Part shown: piece after piece, positions 10,713 to 19,741 of the stretch
Layout of the letters: each line of letters begins with the position of its first letter
Position numbering within the stretch: the stretch's first letter is position 1
NCBI RefSeq assembly: GCF_002813915.1
Contig: NZ_CP019335.1
Span: forward strand, 852,388-916,387
Direction of reading: 5' to 3'
DNA: 64,000 bases
DNA from: Tenacibaculum sp. SZ-18
GTDB taxonomy: Bacteria > Bacteroidota > Bacteroidia > Flavobacteriales > Flavobacteriaceae
The notes under the pieces: model-generated
What the model saw: the letters and a program-made list of their open reading frames with translations, nothing else
The model's database searches: none
What the model was told of the DNA's origin: nothing
Program-made: the position numbers and the translations under genes

Positions 10713-11477
10713 TATCATCTTTTTAATAACTCTTAATCGATGACTATGTTGTTGTGTATCGATATTGTAAATACCGCTATGATCTAATTTATCAATTCGG
10801 ACTTTACCGTGAGCGTGAATAATATTGTAATCATTCATTATAATGCCCACATGTGTGATTATACCCTCATCATTATCGAAAAAAGCTAAATCTCCTGGTT
10901 CACATTCTTCTATAAAACTTAATACTTCACCTTGAGTGGCTTGTTCCTTGGCATCTCTAAGTAATTTATGTCCACAAATTTTATACACAGTTTGCGTAAA
11001 GCCTGAACAATCGATTCCAAATGGTGTTTTTCCACCCCACAAATATGGAGAATTTAAAAATAAATAAGCTATTTCTACAATAGCGTTTTTACTTAATTTT
11101 TGACCAACTGTCTTTCCTTCATATTTATAAGTAATATTATTTATTTGAAACGAATTATCATTTAAAAATGGAAGTCGTGCTCCAATCGGTATTGTAGTTA
11201 AATTGTTTTCGGAATCTGTAATAAAATCAATTAATTCACCTGAAAAAATAGGGTGTTCATTTTGGAGTTTTACATACAAAGATTCTGTAATCTCTTCATA
11301 TTGTTTATTATCAATAAAACCCTCGTAACTATCAAATGAAAGTTTTATTTTACTCCATTTTTTAGTTTTTTCTAGGATTTCAAAGTGTTCACCAAAAATT
11401 ACTTGACTAACCATTTCTGAAGCATCACTAGCTTCTGACCGTAAGGGAACAATACTTAAATTACAAATTCCGAACAA
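10710..11477 (-). CDS. NlpC/P60 family cell-wall hydrolase with SH3-like N-terminus
   Basis: A 255-residue protein. The N-terminal 65 residues (VPLRSEASDASEMVSQ, FGEHFEIL, WSKIKL) look like a bacterial SH3 domain that binds peptidoglycan. A linker precedes an NlpC/P60 cysteine peptidase domain with Cys157 (GIDCSGF), His209 (THVGII) and His221 (IIHAHG), the expected triad. Such enzymes cut gamma-D-Glu-diaminopimelate bonds in peptidoglycan stems. No clear signal peptide is seen, so it may act in recycling or leave by another route. It is convergent with the TPR gene and downstream of the thiolase on the same strand. Confidence 0.88.
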   Translation of the reverse strand: MFGICNLSIVPLRSEASDASEMVSQVIFGEHFEILEKTKKWSKIKLSFDSYEGFIDNKQYEEITESLYVKLQNEHPIFSGELIDFITDSENNLTTIPIGARLPFLNDNSFQINNITYKYEGKTVGQKLSKNAIVEIAYLFLNSPYLWGGKTPFGIDCSGFTQTVYKICGHKLLRDAKEQATQGEVLSFIEECEPGDLAFFDNDEGIITHVGIIMNDYNIIHAHGKVRIDKLDHSGIYNIDTQQHSHRLRVIKKMI

Positions 11478-11497
11478 ACAATAATGTTTTTAATTGA

Positions 11498-12673
11498 CTA
11501 AATTCTTTCGATCACCATTGCGCTAGCACCACCACCGCCGTTACAAATACCAGCAGCACCAATTTTGGCATCATTTTGTTTTAAAATAGATGTTAAAGCA
11601 ATTATAATTCTTGCTCCAGAAACACCTAATGGATGTCCTAAAGAAACTGCACCACCATTTATATTTACTTTATCTCCCGAAATACCTAATATTTTTGTGT
11701 TAGCTAAACCTACGACAGAAAAAGCTTCATTTAATTCAAAATAATCTACATCCTCAATAGCAACATTTGCTTTAGCTAATGCTTTTGGTAGCGCTTTTGC
11801 TGGAGCTGTGGTAAACCATTTCGGTTCATGAGCAGCATCCGCATAACCTTTAATTTTAGCTAATGGTTTAATTCCTAATTCTTTAGCCTTTTCAGCCGAC
11901 ATTAATACTAACGCAGCCCCACCATCATTAATTGTTGAAGCGTTAGCAGCTGTTACTGTTCCCTCTTTTGTAAACGCAGGACGTAAGGCTGGAATCTTTT
12001 CCATTTTAACGTTTTTATATTCCTCATCTTCAGAAAAGATAATAGGCTCTCCTCTTCTTTGTGGAATTTCAACAGGTACAACTTCTTCAGCAAACTTTCC
12101 TTCGCTCCAAGCTTTAGCAGAACGATTATATGATTCAATAGCGAAAGCGTCTTGATCTTCTCTTGAAAAATTATATTCTACAGCACACTCATCAGCGCAA
12201 ACTCCCATAGCTACTTGTTCGTAGGCATCTACTAGACCGTCTTTCTGCATTCCATCTTCCATTTTTACTGGTCCGAATTTTGTTGCAGATCTTGCATGTT
12301 GATAATGAGGTATCATACTCATATTTTCCATTCCACCAGCAACTACAATATCAGCATCACCTAATGCAATAGATTGTGCAGCTAACATGATTGATTTCAT
12401 ACCAGAAGAACAAACTTTGTTAACTGTAGTACATGGAACTGTGTCTGGAATTCCAGCTAAAATAGCTGCTTGTCTAGCAGGAGCTTGTCCTAAACCAGCA
12501 GAAACAACATTCCCCATAAAAACCTCGTTTACTAATTCTGGTTTTAAGTTGATTTTATCTAAAGCACCTTTAATTGCTACTGCTCCTAATTTTGGAGCCG
12601 GAGTATTTGATAAAGTTCCTAAGAAACTTCCTATCGGAGTTCTTGCTACAGATGCAATTACTACTTCTTTCAT
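11498..12673 (-). CDS. Acetyl-CoA C-acetyltransferase (thiolase)
   Basis: A 391-residue thiolase. Cys88 in NKVCSSGMK is the acyl-accepting nucleophile; NGGAVSLGHPLGVSGARI carries the catalytic His; GICNGGGGASAMV near the C-terminus carries the second Cys. The reaction is reversible condensation of two acetyl-CoA to acetoacetyl-CoA, used in fatty-acid breakdown or mevalonate supply. The ATG at 12673 (MKEVVIASVARTPIG) is the conserved start; an upstream in-frame ATG adds 20 non-conserved residues. It is divergent from the HD-domain gene. Confidence 0.95.
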   Translation of the reverse strand: MKEVVIASVARTPIGSFLGTLSNTPAPKLGAVAIKGALDKINLKPELVNEVFMGNVVSAGLGQAPARQAAILAGIPDTVPCTTVNKVCSSGMKSIMLAAQSIALGDADIVVAGGMENMSMIPHYQHARSATKFGPVKMEDGMQKDGLVDAYEQVAMGVCADECAVEYNFSREDQDAFAIESYNRSAKAWSEGKFAEEVVPVEIPQRRGEPIIFSEDEEYKNVKMEKIPALRPAFTKEGTVTAANASTINDGGAALVLMSAEKAKELGIKPLAKIKGYADAAHEPKWFTTAPAKALPKALAKANVAIEDVDYFELNEAFSVVGLANTKILGISGDKVNINGGAVSLGHPLGVSGARIIIALTSILKQNDAKIGAAGICNGGGGASAMVIERI

Positions 12674-12775
12674 GTTACGTTTGTTTGTTAAATAATGTCT
12701 TGCGAAAATAACCATTTTATGCTTAGAACTCAAATAATACTAAAAGGTTATATTTACGTTTATAAATACATTCAT

Positions 12776-14836
12776 ATGAAGAAATTAATAAGCTACTTAT
12801 ACAGAAACAATTCCATTGTTTACAAGGTGTTATTGTTTTTAAGTACAGCTTTTGCTATTGTTTACTTTTTCCCTAAAGGAGGAAAATTCCGATATGATTT
12901 TTCTCAGGGAAAACCTTGGCAATATGATAATTTATATGCTCCTTTTGATTTTGCTATTCAAAAGTCAGAGGAGGAGGTTTCCGACGAAATTAAGGAATTA
13001 TCATCTTCTTCAAAACAATATTTTCTTTTCAATATTGAAAAAAAGATTTCTATTGAGAGGGAATTTTTAAATAAAATTGATGATTTATCTCCTTCTGATA
13101 GTTTGTCTGTAAAGGAGATTAAAAAGCTTAGAAAAAGTGGTTTAGAACTAATTAAGGATATTTATAGATTTGGTTTTATCGACGATGTTTCTAAGAATAA
13201 GGTAAACAAAAACGCGATTATTATTCTTAGAAAAGGTGAAGTTATTGAGAATATCTCTTTTCAAAACTTAGTTCAATCAAAAGATATACTAAGGAGAATA
13301 AGCGATCAGTTTTCAGATGTTGAAAGTTTAAGTGGAAAGAATTTTGTTTTTGAGATTTTATCGGAACTCATCCAACCGAATGTAAGTTTTGACGCCGAAT
13401 ATACTCAGAAGGAATTAGATGAGATTTTGAATGATATTTCTTATACCAAAGGAATGATTTCTAAAGATGCTTTGATCATTCAAAAGGGTGATATTGTAGA
13501 AGGAGAAAATTTGAATGTTCTTCAATCATTTAAAGAAGCCTCAAAATCTTTGATATGGACAAAGTCGAATTATAATTGGTTAGTATTAGGATATACTTTA
13601 CTTGTGTCTTTAGCATTATTGATGTTGTTGTTGTTTTTAGATCGTTACAGGAAAGAGATATTTGCAGATAATACAAAGGTAACCTTCATTTTTTCCAATG
13701 TGTTATTAATGATTTTCGCACAAACGGTAATGGTGAAATATAATTCTGATTTGTTATATGTAATTCCGTTGAGTATTTTACCAATAGTCTTAAAAGCTTT
13801 TTTTGATGCACGTTTAGGATTATTTACCCATGTTTTAACTATTTTATTACTTGGTTTTATAGTTCCAAATAGTTTCGAGTTTATTTATCTGCATATCATA
13901 GCTGGAATTGTAACTATTTTATCCGTTACTGAATTATATAAAAGAGCAAGTTTATTTATTTCTATCGCTCAAATTACATTAATTTATATGGTGACTTATT
14001 TTGCTTTTTCAATTATTAAGGAAGGGAATATAAGTAATATTAAATGGGAATACTTTGGATTGTTTGCCGTCAATGGGTTATTGTCATTTTTGGCTGTTTT
14101 CTTTATTTATTTTTATGAAAAGGTGTTTGGGTTAGTTTCAGATGTGACTTTACTAGAGTTATCAAATACCAACTCCAAGTTACTACGAGAACTTAATGAG
14201 AAAGCGCCAGGAACTTTTCAACATTCCATGCAAGTTGCTAACTTGGCTGAAGCAGCGGCAAATGAGATAGGTGCGAATTCCATGTTAGTTAGAACAGGAG
14301 CATTGTATCATGATATTGGCAAAATGAAGAATCCTAAATTTTTTACCGAAAATCAAATTACAGGTGTAAATCCGCATAACGATCTAGCTCCAGTAGATAG
14401 TGCACGTATTATTCTAGATCATGTTATGAATGGAATTGAAATAGCGAAGAAAAATAATATCCCAGATCGCATTATTGATTTTATACGCACGCACCATGGA
14501 ACAAGTCTGGTTTATTATTTCTATAAGAAAGAACAAGAGATGAACCCAGAGGAAGAGATAGAGGAGAAGAAGTTTAGATATCAAGGTCCAATTCCGTTTT
14601 CAAAAGAAACTGCTATTTTGATGATTTGTGATGCAGCGGAAGCAGCTTCAAAAAGTTTGCAAAATCCATCTGCACAATCAATCGATGAATTAATTGATAA
14701 AATTGTCGAGGGACAGAAAAATAATGATCAGTTTATAAATTCAAATATTACGTTTCGAGAGATAGAAAAAATAAAAAAAGTTATAAAAGGTAAGTTGATG
14801 AATATCTATCATTTAAGGGTTGAGTATCCAGAATAG
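12776..14836 (+). CDS. 7TM-HD family phosphohydrolase (PgpH-like)
   Basis: A 686-residue membrane protein. An N-terminal helix is followed by a periplasmic 7TMR-HD extracellular domain (about residues 45-265), seven hydrophobic helices (about 270-460) and a cytoplasmic HD domain with GTFQHSMQVANLAE, LYHDIGKM and IRTHHGT metal-binding motifs. Characterised relatives (PgpH) hydrolyse cyclic di-AMP, so a role in c-di-AMP turnover is likely; that is family knowledge, not proven here. The ATG at 12776 starts the first helix properly. The next features downstream are the tRNA genes. Confidence 0.88.
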   Translation: MKKLISYLYRNNSIVYKVLLFLSTAFAIVYFFPKGGKFRYDFSQGKPWQYDNLYAPFDFAIQKSEEEVSDEIKELSSSSKQYFLFNIEKKISIEREFLNKIDDLSPSDSLSVKEIKKLRKSGLELIKDIYRFGFIDDVSKNKVNKNAIIILRKGEVIENISFQNLVQSKDILRRISDQFSDVESLSGKNFVFEILSELIQPNVSFDAEYTQKELDEILNDISYTKGMISKDALIIQKGDIVEGENLNVLQSFKEASKSLIWTKSNYNWLVLGYTLLVSLALLMLLLFLDRYRKEIFADNTKVTFIFSNVLLMIFAQTVMVKYNSDLLYVIPLSILPIVLKAFFDARLGLFTHVLTILLLGFIVPNSFEFIYLHIIAGIVTILSVTELYKRASLFISIAQITLIYMVTYFAFSIIKEGNISNIKWEYFGLFAVNGLLSFLAVFFIYFYEKVFGLVSDVTLLELSNTNSKLLRELNEKAPGTFQHSMQVANLAEAAANEIGANSMLVRTGALYHDIGKMKNPKFFTENQITGVNPHNDLAPVDSARIILDHVMNGIEIAKKNNIPDRIIDFIRTHHGTSLVYYFYKKEQEMNPEEEIEEKKFRYQGPIPFSKETAILMICDAAEAASKSLQNPSAQSIDELIDKIVEGQKNNDQFINSNITFREIEKIKKVIKGKLMNIYHLRVEYPE

Positions 14837-14921
14837 TGAAATTTTTTCTAAAAAATACTTGTGAGAATCCTTTTCTAATGTTACATTTGCACTCGCAATT
14901 TTTCAACTCATTCAAGAGTTA

Positions 14922-15006
14922 CGGAGAGGTGGCAGAGTGGTAATGCAGCAGCCTGCTAAGCTGTCATCGTTTTTCGATGCCCGGGTTCGAATCCCGGTCT
15001 CTCCGC
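14922..15006 (+). tRNA. tRNA-Ser(GCT)
   Basis: Acceptor CGGAGAG pairs with CTCTCCG. The anticodon loop CTGCTAA gives anticodon GCT. A long variable arm (CATCGTTTTTCGATG) is typical of tRNA-Ser, and the T arm contains GGTTCGAATCC. CCA is not encoded. Confidence 0.95.
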
Positions 15007-15029
15007 TAAAAGTTGTAGATAACCATTTT

Positions 15030-15104
15030 CGGGGTGTAGCGTAGCCCGGTTATCGCGCCTGCTTTGGGAGCAGGAGGTCGCAGGTTCGAATCCTGCCACC
15101 CCGA
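15030..15104 (+). tRNA. tRNA-Pro(TGG)
   Basis: Acceptor CGGGGTG pairs with CACCCCG. The anticodon loop TTTGGGA gives TGG, and the T arm contains GGTTCGAATCC. It lies in a cluster with tRNA-Ser and tRNA-Arg. Confidence 0.95.
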
Positions 15105-15120
15105 CAATAAAATAGTTATT

Positions 15121-15194
15121 GGTCGCGTAGCTCAGCTGGATAGAGCATCTGCCTTCTAAGCAGACGGTCACAGGTTCGAATCCTGTCGCGATCA
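15121..15194 (+). tRNA. tRNA-Arg(TCT), integration target
   Basis: Acceptor GGTCGCG pairs with CGCGATC. The anticodon loop CTTCTAA gives anticodon TCT. The sequence from the anticodon stem to the 3' end is repeated exactly at 49461, so the element inserted here while restoring the tRNA. Confidence 0.95.
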
Positions 15195-15212
15195 CAATAA
15201 GCCTTACTAGTT
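15148..15212 (+). repeat. attL-type direct repeat (left end of element 1)
   Basis: These 65 bp, from the anticodon stem of tRNA-Arg through its terminator hairpin, are identical to 49461-49525. The base before differs at each copy (a versus c), so the repeat edge is sharp. This is the core left by site-specific integration into a tRNA gene. Confidence 0.9.
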
Positions 15213-15228
15213 ATAGTAAGGCTTTTTT
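15199..15228 (+). terminator. tRNA operon terminator
   Basis: AAGCCTTACT and AGTAAGGCTT form a 10-bp stem with a six-base loop, followed by a T run. A near-identical copy lies at about 49512-49541. Confidence 0.9.
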
Positions 15229-15409
15229 GTTTGTAACACCTTTATTTACAAGGGTTTTGCTTCTCCTTTGATTTTGTTTTTACTTGTTTTGATGAGTACA
15301 CACATGAAGTGTAAAAAAAAATAATTTACATATATTTGGGTGTATTTTGCTGTATTTTTCCAAAAAAGTGGGCAAAATATGGGAAATTTTTATGTGCAAA
15401 AATTGATAA

Positions 15410-16849
15410 ATGGAAGGAAGAATTTATTTAGATACACGAGAACACCAAAAAAGAAAAAATGGTTATCCTGTTATTTGTCATTTACAGGATAGAAAAAGAC
15501 TTCGATTTTCTTTAAAGATGAATTTCATGAAAAAAGAATGGGATTTTGAGAAAGAGTTGCCTCTAAATGATAAAAGAAAACAATTAATTATAAAAAGGAA
15601 GAAAGGTCTTTTAGCTGATTTAATTACTAAATCTATCGAGGATAGAAATATTACATTAGCTCATGTAAAAGAAGTTTTAACTGGAAATAATAGTTCAAAT
15701 GACAAAGATTTGACTTTTTATGATTTCGTAGATGAATTAGTTGCTAAACAAGAAAAAATACTAGATGATAATGGAGTGCAAAAAAAGGGTAATGCAGGTG
15801 TTTACAGGAATGCAGCTAAACAGCTTTACAAATTCAAACCTAAAATAACCCTTGATGAGATAGATTATACGCTGTTAGATGACTTTAAGCAGTATCAATT
15901 GGAGTTAGGTAATAAGAAAAATACGATACACAGCTATTTAAGGACTTTTAGAGCAGTCTATAATGAAGCAGTAAGAAGAAACATAATAATTGACAAAAAA
16001 CCTTTTAAAGATATATTTAAAGGAATTAGTGTCAAGAAAAACAGAACAAAGAAGAGGCACTTAAGTAAAACATCTTTATATATTTTAGAAAACCTAGAGA
16101 ACCTTGCTGATGGTCAAAAGTTAGCAATAGATTTTTTCTTACTACAATTTTACTTCGGTGGTCAGGATTTTAGAGACATTTATTATTTAAAAAAGAATCA
16201 GTTAAGCAATAACAGGGTTTATTTTACAAGAGGTAAGTTAGATGAGAACGGTTATGAGTTTGATTTAGCTATATCTGCAAAAGCGAAAAAAATTATTGAT
16301 TATTACAAGACAACTGAAAAAGGCGAGTTTTTGTTTCCATTTAGAAAAGATTATAACGGTTATAAGACTTTTATCAGGAGAGTTCAAAAAAATTTGCAAA
16401 TTGTACAAAGTAATTACAATGATCATATTGTTAGAATACTTGAACAAACTGGTGAATCTTTCCAAAAGTTAACTGTAGAACCCCATAATACTCAAATCTC
16501 AACAAAAGTGTCGAGGCATACTTTTGGAACTATTGGTTCCAGGTTATTCATCGAGCCGGATTTATTAAGGGCTTTAATGGGGCATGAGAGAGATGATGTA
16601 GATACTATTTACAAGGACGTTTTTCCTGAAACTATTAGAGATTTAAATCATTTCAAAATTATTAGTACTGAAGAAGTTTCAGAAAGTTCAAATGTAGTTT
16701 TCTTTTCGAAAAAAATAAGTAAAGTAAAAACTAGAACTGGTTTTACCTGGAATAAAGAATTTACGTATTATTTACCTTCTGATTCACAAGCGGACAATCA
16801 ATTGGATGATTCTAACAAAGTATTGATTAAGTTAACATGTGTTTATTAA
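15410..16849 (+). CDS. Tyrosine recombinase/integrase
   Basis: A 479-residue phage-type integrase. It has an N-terminal arm-binding region, a SAM-like core-binding domain (about 100-205) and a C-terminal catalytic domain with SRHTFGT (His, Arg), LMGHERDD (His) and the nucleophile Tyr in DTIYKDVF. It lies immediately inside the attL repeat, as expected for the enzyme that integrated the element into tRNA-Arg. At this length and with this arm region it resembles phage and conjugative-element integrases of Bacteroidota rather than integron integrases (about 320-340 residues with an extra alpha-helix motif). Confidence 0.92.
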   Translation: MEGRIYLDTREHQKRKNGYPVICHLQDRKRLRFSLKMNFMKKEWDFEKELPLNDKRKQLIIKRKKGLLADLITKSIEDRNITLAHVKEVLTGNNSSNDKDLTFYDFVDELVAKQEKILDDNGVQKKGNAGVYRNAAKQLYKFKPKITLDEIDYTLLDDFKQYQLELGNKKNTIHSYLRTFRAVYNEAVRRNIIIDKKPFKDIFKGISVKKNRTKKRHLSKTSLYILENLENLADGQKLAIDFFLLQFYFGGQDFRDIYYLKKNQLSNNRVYFTRGKLDENGYEFDLAISAKAKKIIDYYKTTEKGEFLFPFRKDYNGYKTFIRRVQKNLQIVQSNYNDHIVRILEQTGESFQKLTVEPHNTQISTKVSRHTFGTIGSRLFIEPDLLRALMGHERDDVDTIYKDVFPETIRDLNHFKIISTEEVSESSNVVFFSKKISKVKTRTGFTWNKEFTYYLPSDSQADNQLDDSNKVLIKLTCVY

Positions 16850-17281
16850 TCTACTAATTATAAGAAGATTTGTTAATTTTAGTTACCGACCACAGTTTTT
16901 ATTTGTGGTTACATTGTATTTTATTATTTCTTTGAAATACTTATAAGGGTAAACCCTGACTCTTTAAGGGTAAACCCTGACTTTAAATCAAGGGTGTTTT
17001 TTATTTTACTATTTTAAAATTTCATTTTAATATTGTTTAAAATTTGAGTAGTTAATGATAAGATAGTTTTATGTATTTTTCAACTTTTACATCTTTGAAA
17101 AAAGTTTATTGAAAATAGGATATGATTATTTTTATTTATAAAATTGCTTAAAAATTGTAATTCCCTACAATGTTAAACTTGTTGGCTGTAAAAAAGACAG
17201 TTAGTAACAGTTATCAAAGATTGAACAAGTCGGAGATTTCTGATGGCTTTACTTTTTTGATAATTACGATATAAAGTAAAG
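16850..17281. other. Non-coding gap with a twice-repeated AAGGGTAAACCCTGACT
   Basis: No supported gene in 430 bp. At 16945-16983 the unit AAGGGTAAACCCTGACT occurs twice in tandem; each has an internal AGGGT/ACCCT inverted repeat, and a further AGGGT lies just after. It could be a terminator set for the integrase or binding sites for a regulator. Confidence 0.5.
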
Positions 17282-17458
17282 ATGAAAAAATCAAGTAGAA
17301 GATTATTTTTTATTGCGGTTATAATTAATGGTGTTTTATCATTAAGTAGCTGTACAGATAATAACGAAGAATTAATCAGTGAGGTTGAATATAGTACAAC
17401 ACCAGGGAACAATGGAAAAATTGATACCGAGGAAGAGGAAGAGACTGGGGAAGAATAA
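17282..17458 (+). CDS. Small lipoprotein
   Basis: A 58-residue ORF with a basic N-terminus, a hydrophobic segment and a lipobox-like LSSC (Cys24), then TDNNEELI and a very acidic tail (TEEEEETGEE). It resembles the next gene in plan, SCTD followed by acidic residues. Small phage lipoproteins near the integrase often act in superinfection exclusion; that is inference only. Confidence 0.55.
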   Translation: MKKSSRRLFFIAVIINGVLSLSSCTDNNEELISEVEYSTTPGNNGKIDTEEEEETGEE

Positions 17459-17622
17459 AGTCCTTTGTTCTTTTAACATTTAGATACATTTAAGTCCCTC
17501 TAGTAGTTGACAGCTTTCACTGTTGAAAAATAGGTTAGTAAATGGTTTATTTCTGAGCCTTTAACATCTTTTTTAAAGTTACATTTACTATAAGTTTAAT
17601 TAAAATAAAATTTATAGTCAAA

Positions 17623-17829
17623 ATGAAAAATTTATTAAAGAAGTTTGGTTTAGTATTAGCAGTGTTATTTTTATCTCTAGGATTCAATAGTTGTACTGAT
17701 GATTCAAAAGAATTAGAACAATTACATTCAACACAAATATTAAATGAAAACATTTCAACCATTGAGCCACATAAAGATTGTCCTGAAAACGATAGGAACT
17801 GTAATGGAGTTCCTGACGATGAAGAATAG
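17623..17829 (+). CDS. Small lipoprotein, second of a pair
   Basis: 68 residues: a signal peptide with lipobox FNSC (Cys25), then TDDSKELEQL and a Cys-containing acidic tail (DCPENDRNCNGVPDDEE). The plan matches the previous lipoprotein. The stop overlaps the start of the following membrane gene, so translation is probably coupled. Confidence 0.65.
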   Translation: MKNLLKKFGLVLAVLFLSLGFNSCTDDSKELEQLHSTQILNENISTIEPHKDCPENDRNCNGVPDDEE

Positions 17830-18376
17830 TATTTATTTAACGGTTCTTGTTTATATTGGTACAACAGGTCCTTTGTGGCATGTATTCTATGGGATAAGTG
17901 ACACAAAGGGCCTTTTTGGATATTCTTATATGTCCTCGTTTCTAAATTCATTAGGTACTAGGTTATGCATTTTTTCCGCTGGTCTTCTAATGATTTATTT
18001 TGCAAAAAGTCAACAGGAGGAATATCAAACTGTACTTAGGAAAATTGGTTACATGTTTTCTTTTGTTGGAGCATATTTTTTAATACTAATTTTCTTTCCT
18101 AAAAAAGTTTTGTTGGATTCGTTTGGTATAAGAGATTTTCATAGGATTTTTTATTATGCTTCGATGATTATTTTGTCAGTTTCGTCAGGGTTAATTTTTG
18201 CATCATTGCAAAAAGTATTTATGAAATCCGAGGAGAAATTGAAAAATTTAATTAGAAATCTTTTTGATTTCATTCTTATAGATTCAGTCGAAAAAGACTA
18301 TGTAAAAGATTCAAAAATATCTGAATATAGAGAAGAAAGTCTAGAACTAGTTAAAAATGCTTTAGACAATGAGTAA
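17819..18376 (+). CDS. Four-helix membrane protein, unknown
   Basis: A 185-residue protein with about four transmembrane helices in its first 135 residues and a charged cytoplasmic C-terminus. The ATG at 17819 overlaps the lipoprotein gene by 11 bp and gives a clean first helix (YLTVLVYIGTTGPLW). It sits between the lipoprotein and a small charged protein in a tight + strand group. It could be an exclusion or immunity membrane component; function unknown. Confidence 0.6.
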   Translation: MKNSIYLTVLVYIGTTGPLWHVFYGISDTKGLFGYSYMSSFLNSLGTRLCIFSAGLLMIYFAKSQQEEYQTVLRKIGYMFSFVGAYFLILIFFPKKVLLDSFGIRDFHRIFYYASMIILSVSSGLIFASLQKVFMKSEEKLKNLIRNLFDFILIDSVEKDYVKDSKISEYREESLELVKNALDNE

Positions 18377-18575
18377 GAAAGAGAACTACAAGAAAAAGCT
18401 AAAGAAATCTAGTCTTTTTTCAGATGAAGCGAAAGAGAGAGCAAACGATCTTTTAAACGACATAAAAGAAGTCCATGAGAAAACCGACCAAAAGGAATTG
18501 GTAGAGAAGAAACAATCAATGATTCAAAATGTTGATTTTTTAAAAACCCAATATAATATCAGTTTCTCTTTCTGA
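18369..18575 (+). CDS. Small charged helical protein, unknown
   Basis: 68 residues, Lys/Glu-rich and helical throughout (NDLLNDIKEVHEKTDQ). It overlaps the membrane-protein gene by 8 bp, which implies translational coupling. No family recognised. Confidence 0.5.
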   Translation: MSKKENYKKKLKKSSLFSDEAKERANDLLNDIKEVHEKTDQKELVEKKQSMIQNVDFLKTQYNISFSF

Positions 18576-18588
18576 TTGTTACAACAAT

Positions 18589-18960
18589 TTATTTAAGCTG
18601 GTCTTGAATATTCTTCAATGATTTTAATGTGTTTTCATCTAGGAAAGCTTTAAAATCCTCATTCAATTTAAAAAGTTCAATATTGTCAAGTACAATATCA
18701 ACTACTTTTTGTACTTCGATTTTATTATCACCTTTAACTATAAATTCGTTTTCGGTAATATTATTCATTTCTAAAAAGTATTCAATAGAATATTCTGGAA
18801 ACGATTGGTTAATTTTTTCCGCTAAAGAGAAGCTTATTTTCTTAGTATCTCCTCGAAGTATTTTATAAACACCACTTTTACCAACACCGATTTTTTCAGC
18901 GAAAGCCTCAGGCGTATAATTAATAGAATTAATGAAATGTCGAAACTTATCTTTTGTCAT
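18589..18960 (-). CDS. HTH (Cro/C1-type) regulator, candidate repressor
   Basis: A 123-residue protein. Residues 12-45 (YTPEAFAEKIGVGKSGVYKI, then LRGDTKKIS) form a helix-turn-helix of the XRE/Cro type; the C-terminal half is helical and acidic. It is transcribed away from the early operon across a promoter region with repeated GTGGAAAA and GTCC motifs. That arrangement is typical of a phage lysis/lysogeny switch, so it is probably the element's repressor. Confidence 0.8.
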   Translation of the reverse strand: MTKDKFRHFINSINYTPEAFAEKIGVGKSGVYKILRGDTKKISFSLAEKINQSFPEYSIEYFLEMNNITENEFIVKGDNKIEVQKVVDIVLDNIELFKLNEDFKAFLDENTLKSLKNIQDQLK

Positions 18961-19175
18961 AAAAGTGGAAAAAAGTGGAAAAATATTTTTTAGTGTCCAA
19001 AAATGTCCTATATTTGAAACATAGTTCGAAACAAATATAGAAAAATAGTGTTAAATAAGGTCAACATATTAAAGAATTACAAAACCAATTCGATAGACAA
19101 GAGTCTATTCTTAAACCATTTCCATAGCTCACTGACCTTAGGCTATGGTTTTGGTTTTTTTTAAACCCATTTATT
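18961..19175. promoter_or_regulatory. Divergent switch region with operator repeats, promoter and leader hairpin
   Basis: Just upstream of the regulator, GTGGAAAA occurs twice and GTCC twice. TATATTTG at 19009-19016 fits the Bacteroidota -7 box for a rightward early promoter. The palindrome ATAGACAAGAGTCTAT lies at 19092-19107. CCATAGC and GCTATGG then form a hairpin (about 19121-19148) followed by a T run before the first early gene, which could attenuate transcription. Confidence 0.6.
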
Positions 19176-19466
19176 ATGGAAAATATTAAGGTCAAAAACA
19201 GTCAGTTTGTTGATATTCATTATTCTGAAATACTAAATGAATTCTTCATCAAATTTGAACACAATCAACAGGTTCCGGAATCCTATGAACCATTTTGGTC
19301 AACTCAGTTTGCCAAATTTATATCTTTTAAATCTGACTTGGATTTAAGGTTTTCATCGGGTCCTATTTCATTAAAGAAATTGAATTTTTTTCTAGAGAAT
19401 TTTCTAGGCAAGTCGCCAAGTGTAAGTTCCATAGTTGTCAAGCATTATAATGTTTTTAATAGTTAG
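19176..19466 (+). CDS. Unknown 96-residue early protein
   Basis: First gene of the rightward early region. It is a compact, Phe-rich protein (FIKFEHNQQVPESYEPF) with no motif I recognise. It is preceded by a leader hairpin and followed by another hairpin, so expression may be controlled by RNA structure. Confidence 0.5.
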   Translation: MENIKVKNSQFVDIHYSEILNEFFIKFEHNQQVPESYEPFWSTQFAKFISFKSDLDLRFSSGPISLKKLNFFLENFLGKSPSVSSIVVKHYNVFNS

Positions 19467-19507
19467 TTAATCAAGTGAATCATGAATGTAGGGAATTCAA
19501 GTTCACA

Positions 19508-19535
19508 GTCTGCCCATAGAGATATGGGCGGGCAT
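19508..19535 (+). promoter_or_regulatory. Hairpin before a small early gene
   Basis: GCCCATA-gaga-TATGGGC (about 19512-19529) followed by GGGCATTTT forms a strong stem 25 bp before the next start. It could be a terminator/attenuator. Confidence 0.55.
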
Positions 19536-19552
19536 TTTAATCAGTTTTTACA

Positions 19553-19738
19553 ATGAGAAGAAAAAAAGATAAAGAAGTAGTTAATGGTAATATGGAGTTA
19601 AATCCAAGTTTTCTTAAGAAGAAAGCTTTGAAAGCTCTAGAGATTGCAAAAAGAATAGAAAAAAATCAATTAGATCAAGGTCGTAAATGGGTGAGATTAA
19701 ATTCAAAAACTCAGGTCCTTGTTAACGTAATATCTTAA
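19553..19738 (+). CDS. Small basic protein, unknown
   Basis: 61 residues, strongly basic (RRKKDKEV, KKKALKALEIAKRIEKNQ), helical. The following gene starts 4 bp later. Size, charge and place suggest a DNA-binding accessory protein, but no family is recognised. Confidence 0.5.
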   Translation: MRRKKDKEVVNGNMELNPSFLKKKALKALEIAKRIEKNQLDQGRKWVRLNSKTQVLVNVIS

Positions 19739-19741
19739 GCT

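Noticed and set aside
11953..12138. Reverse-strand 61-codon ORF inside the thiolase gene
   Set aside because: Out-of-frame shadow of the thiolase.
14956..15195. Reverse-strand ORF with GFEPVTVCLEG and GVAGFEPATSCSQSR
   Set aside because: It is the complement of three tRNA genes; such translations are a known artefact.
15410..16849. Integrase gene as the integron integrase
   Set aside because: It is longer than IntI, resembles phage-type integrases, and its place beside the tRNA-Arg att site explains its role. It cannot be fully excluded that it also acts on attC sites.
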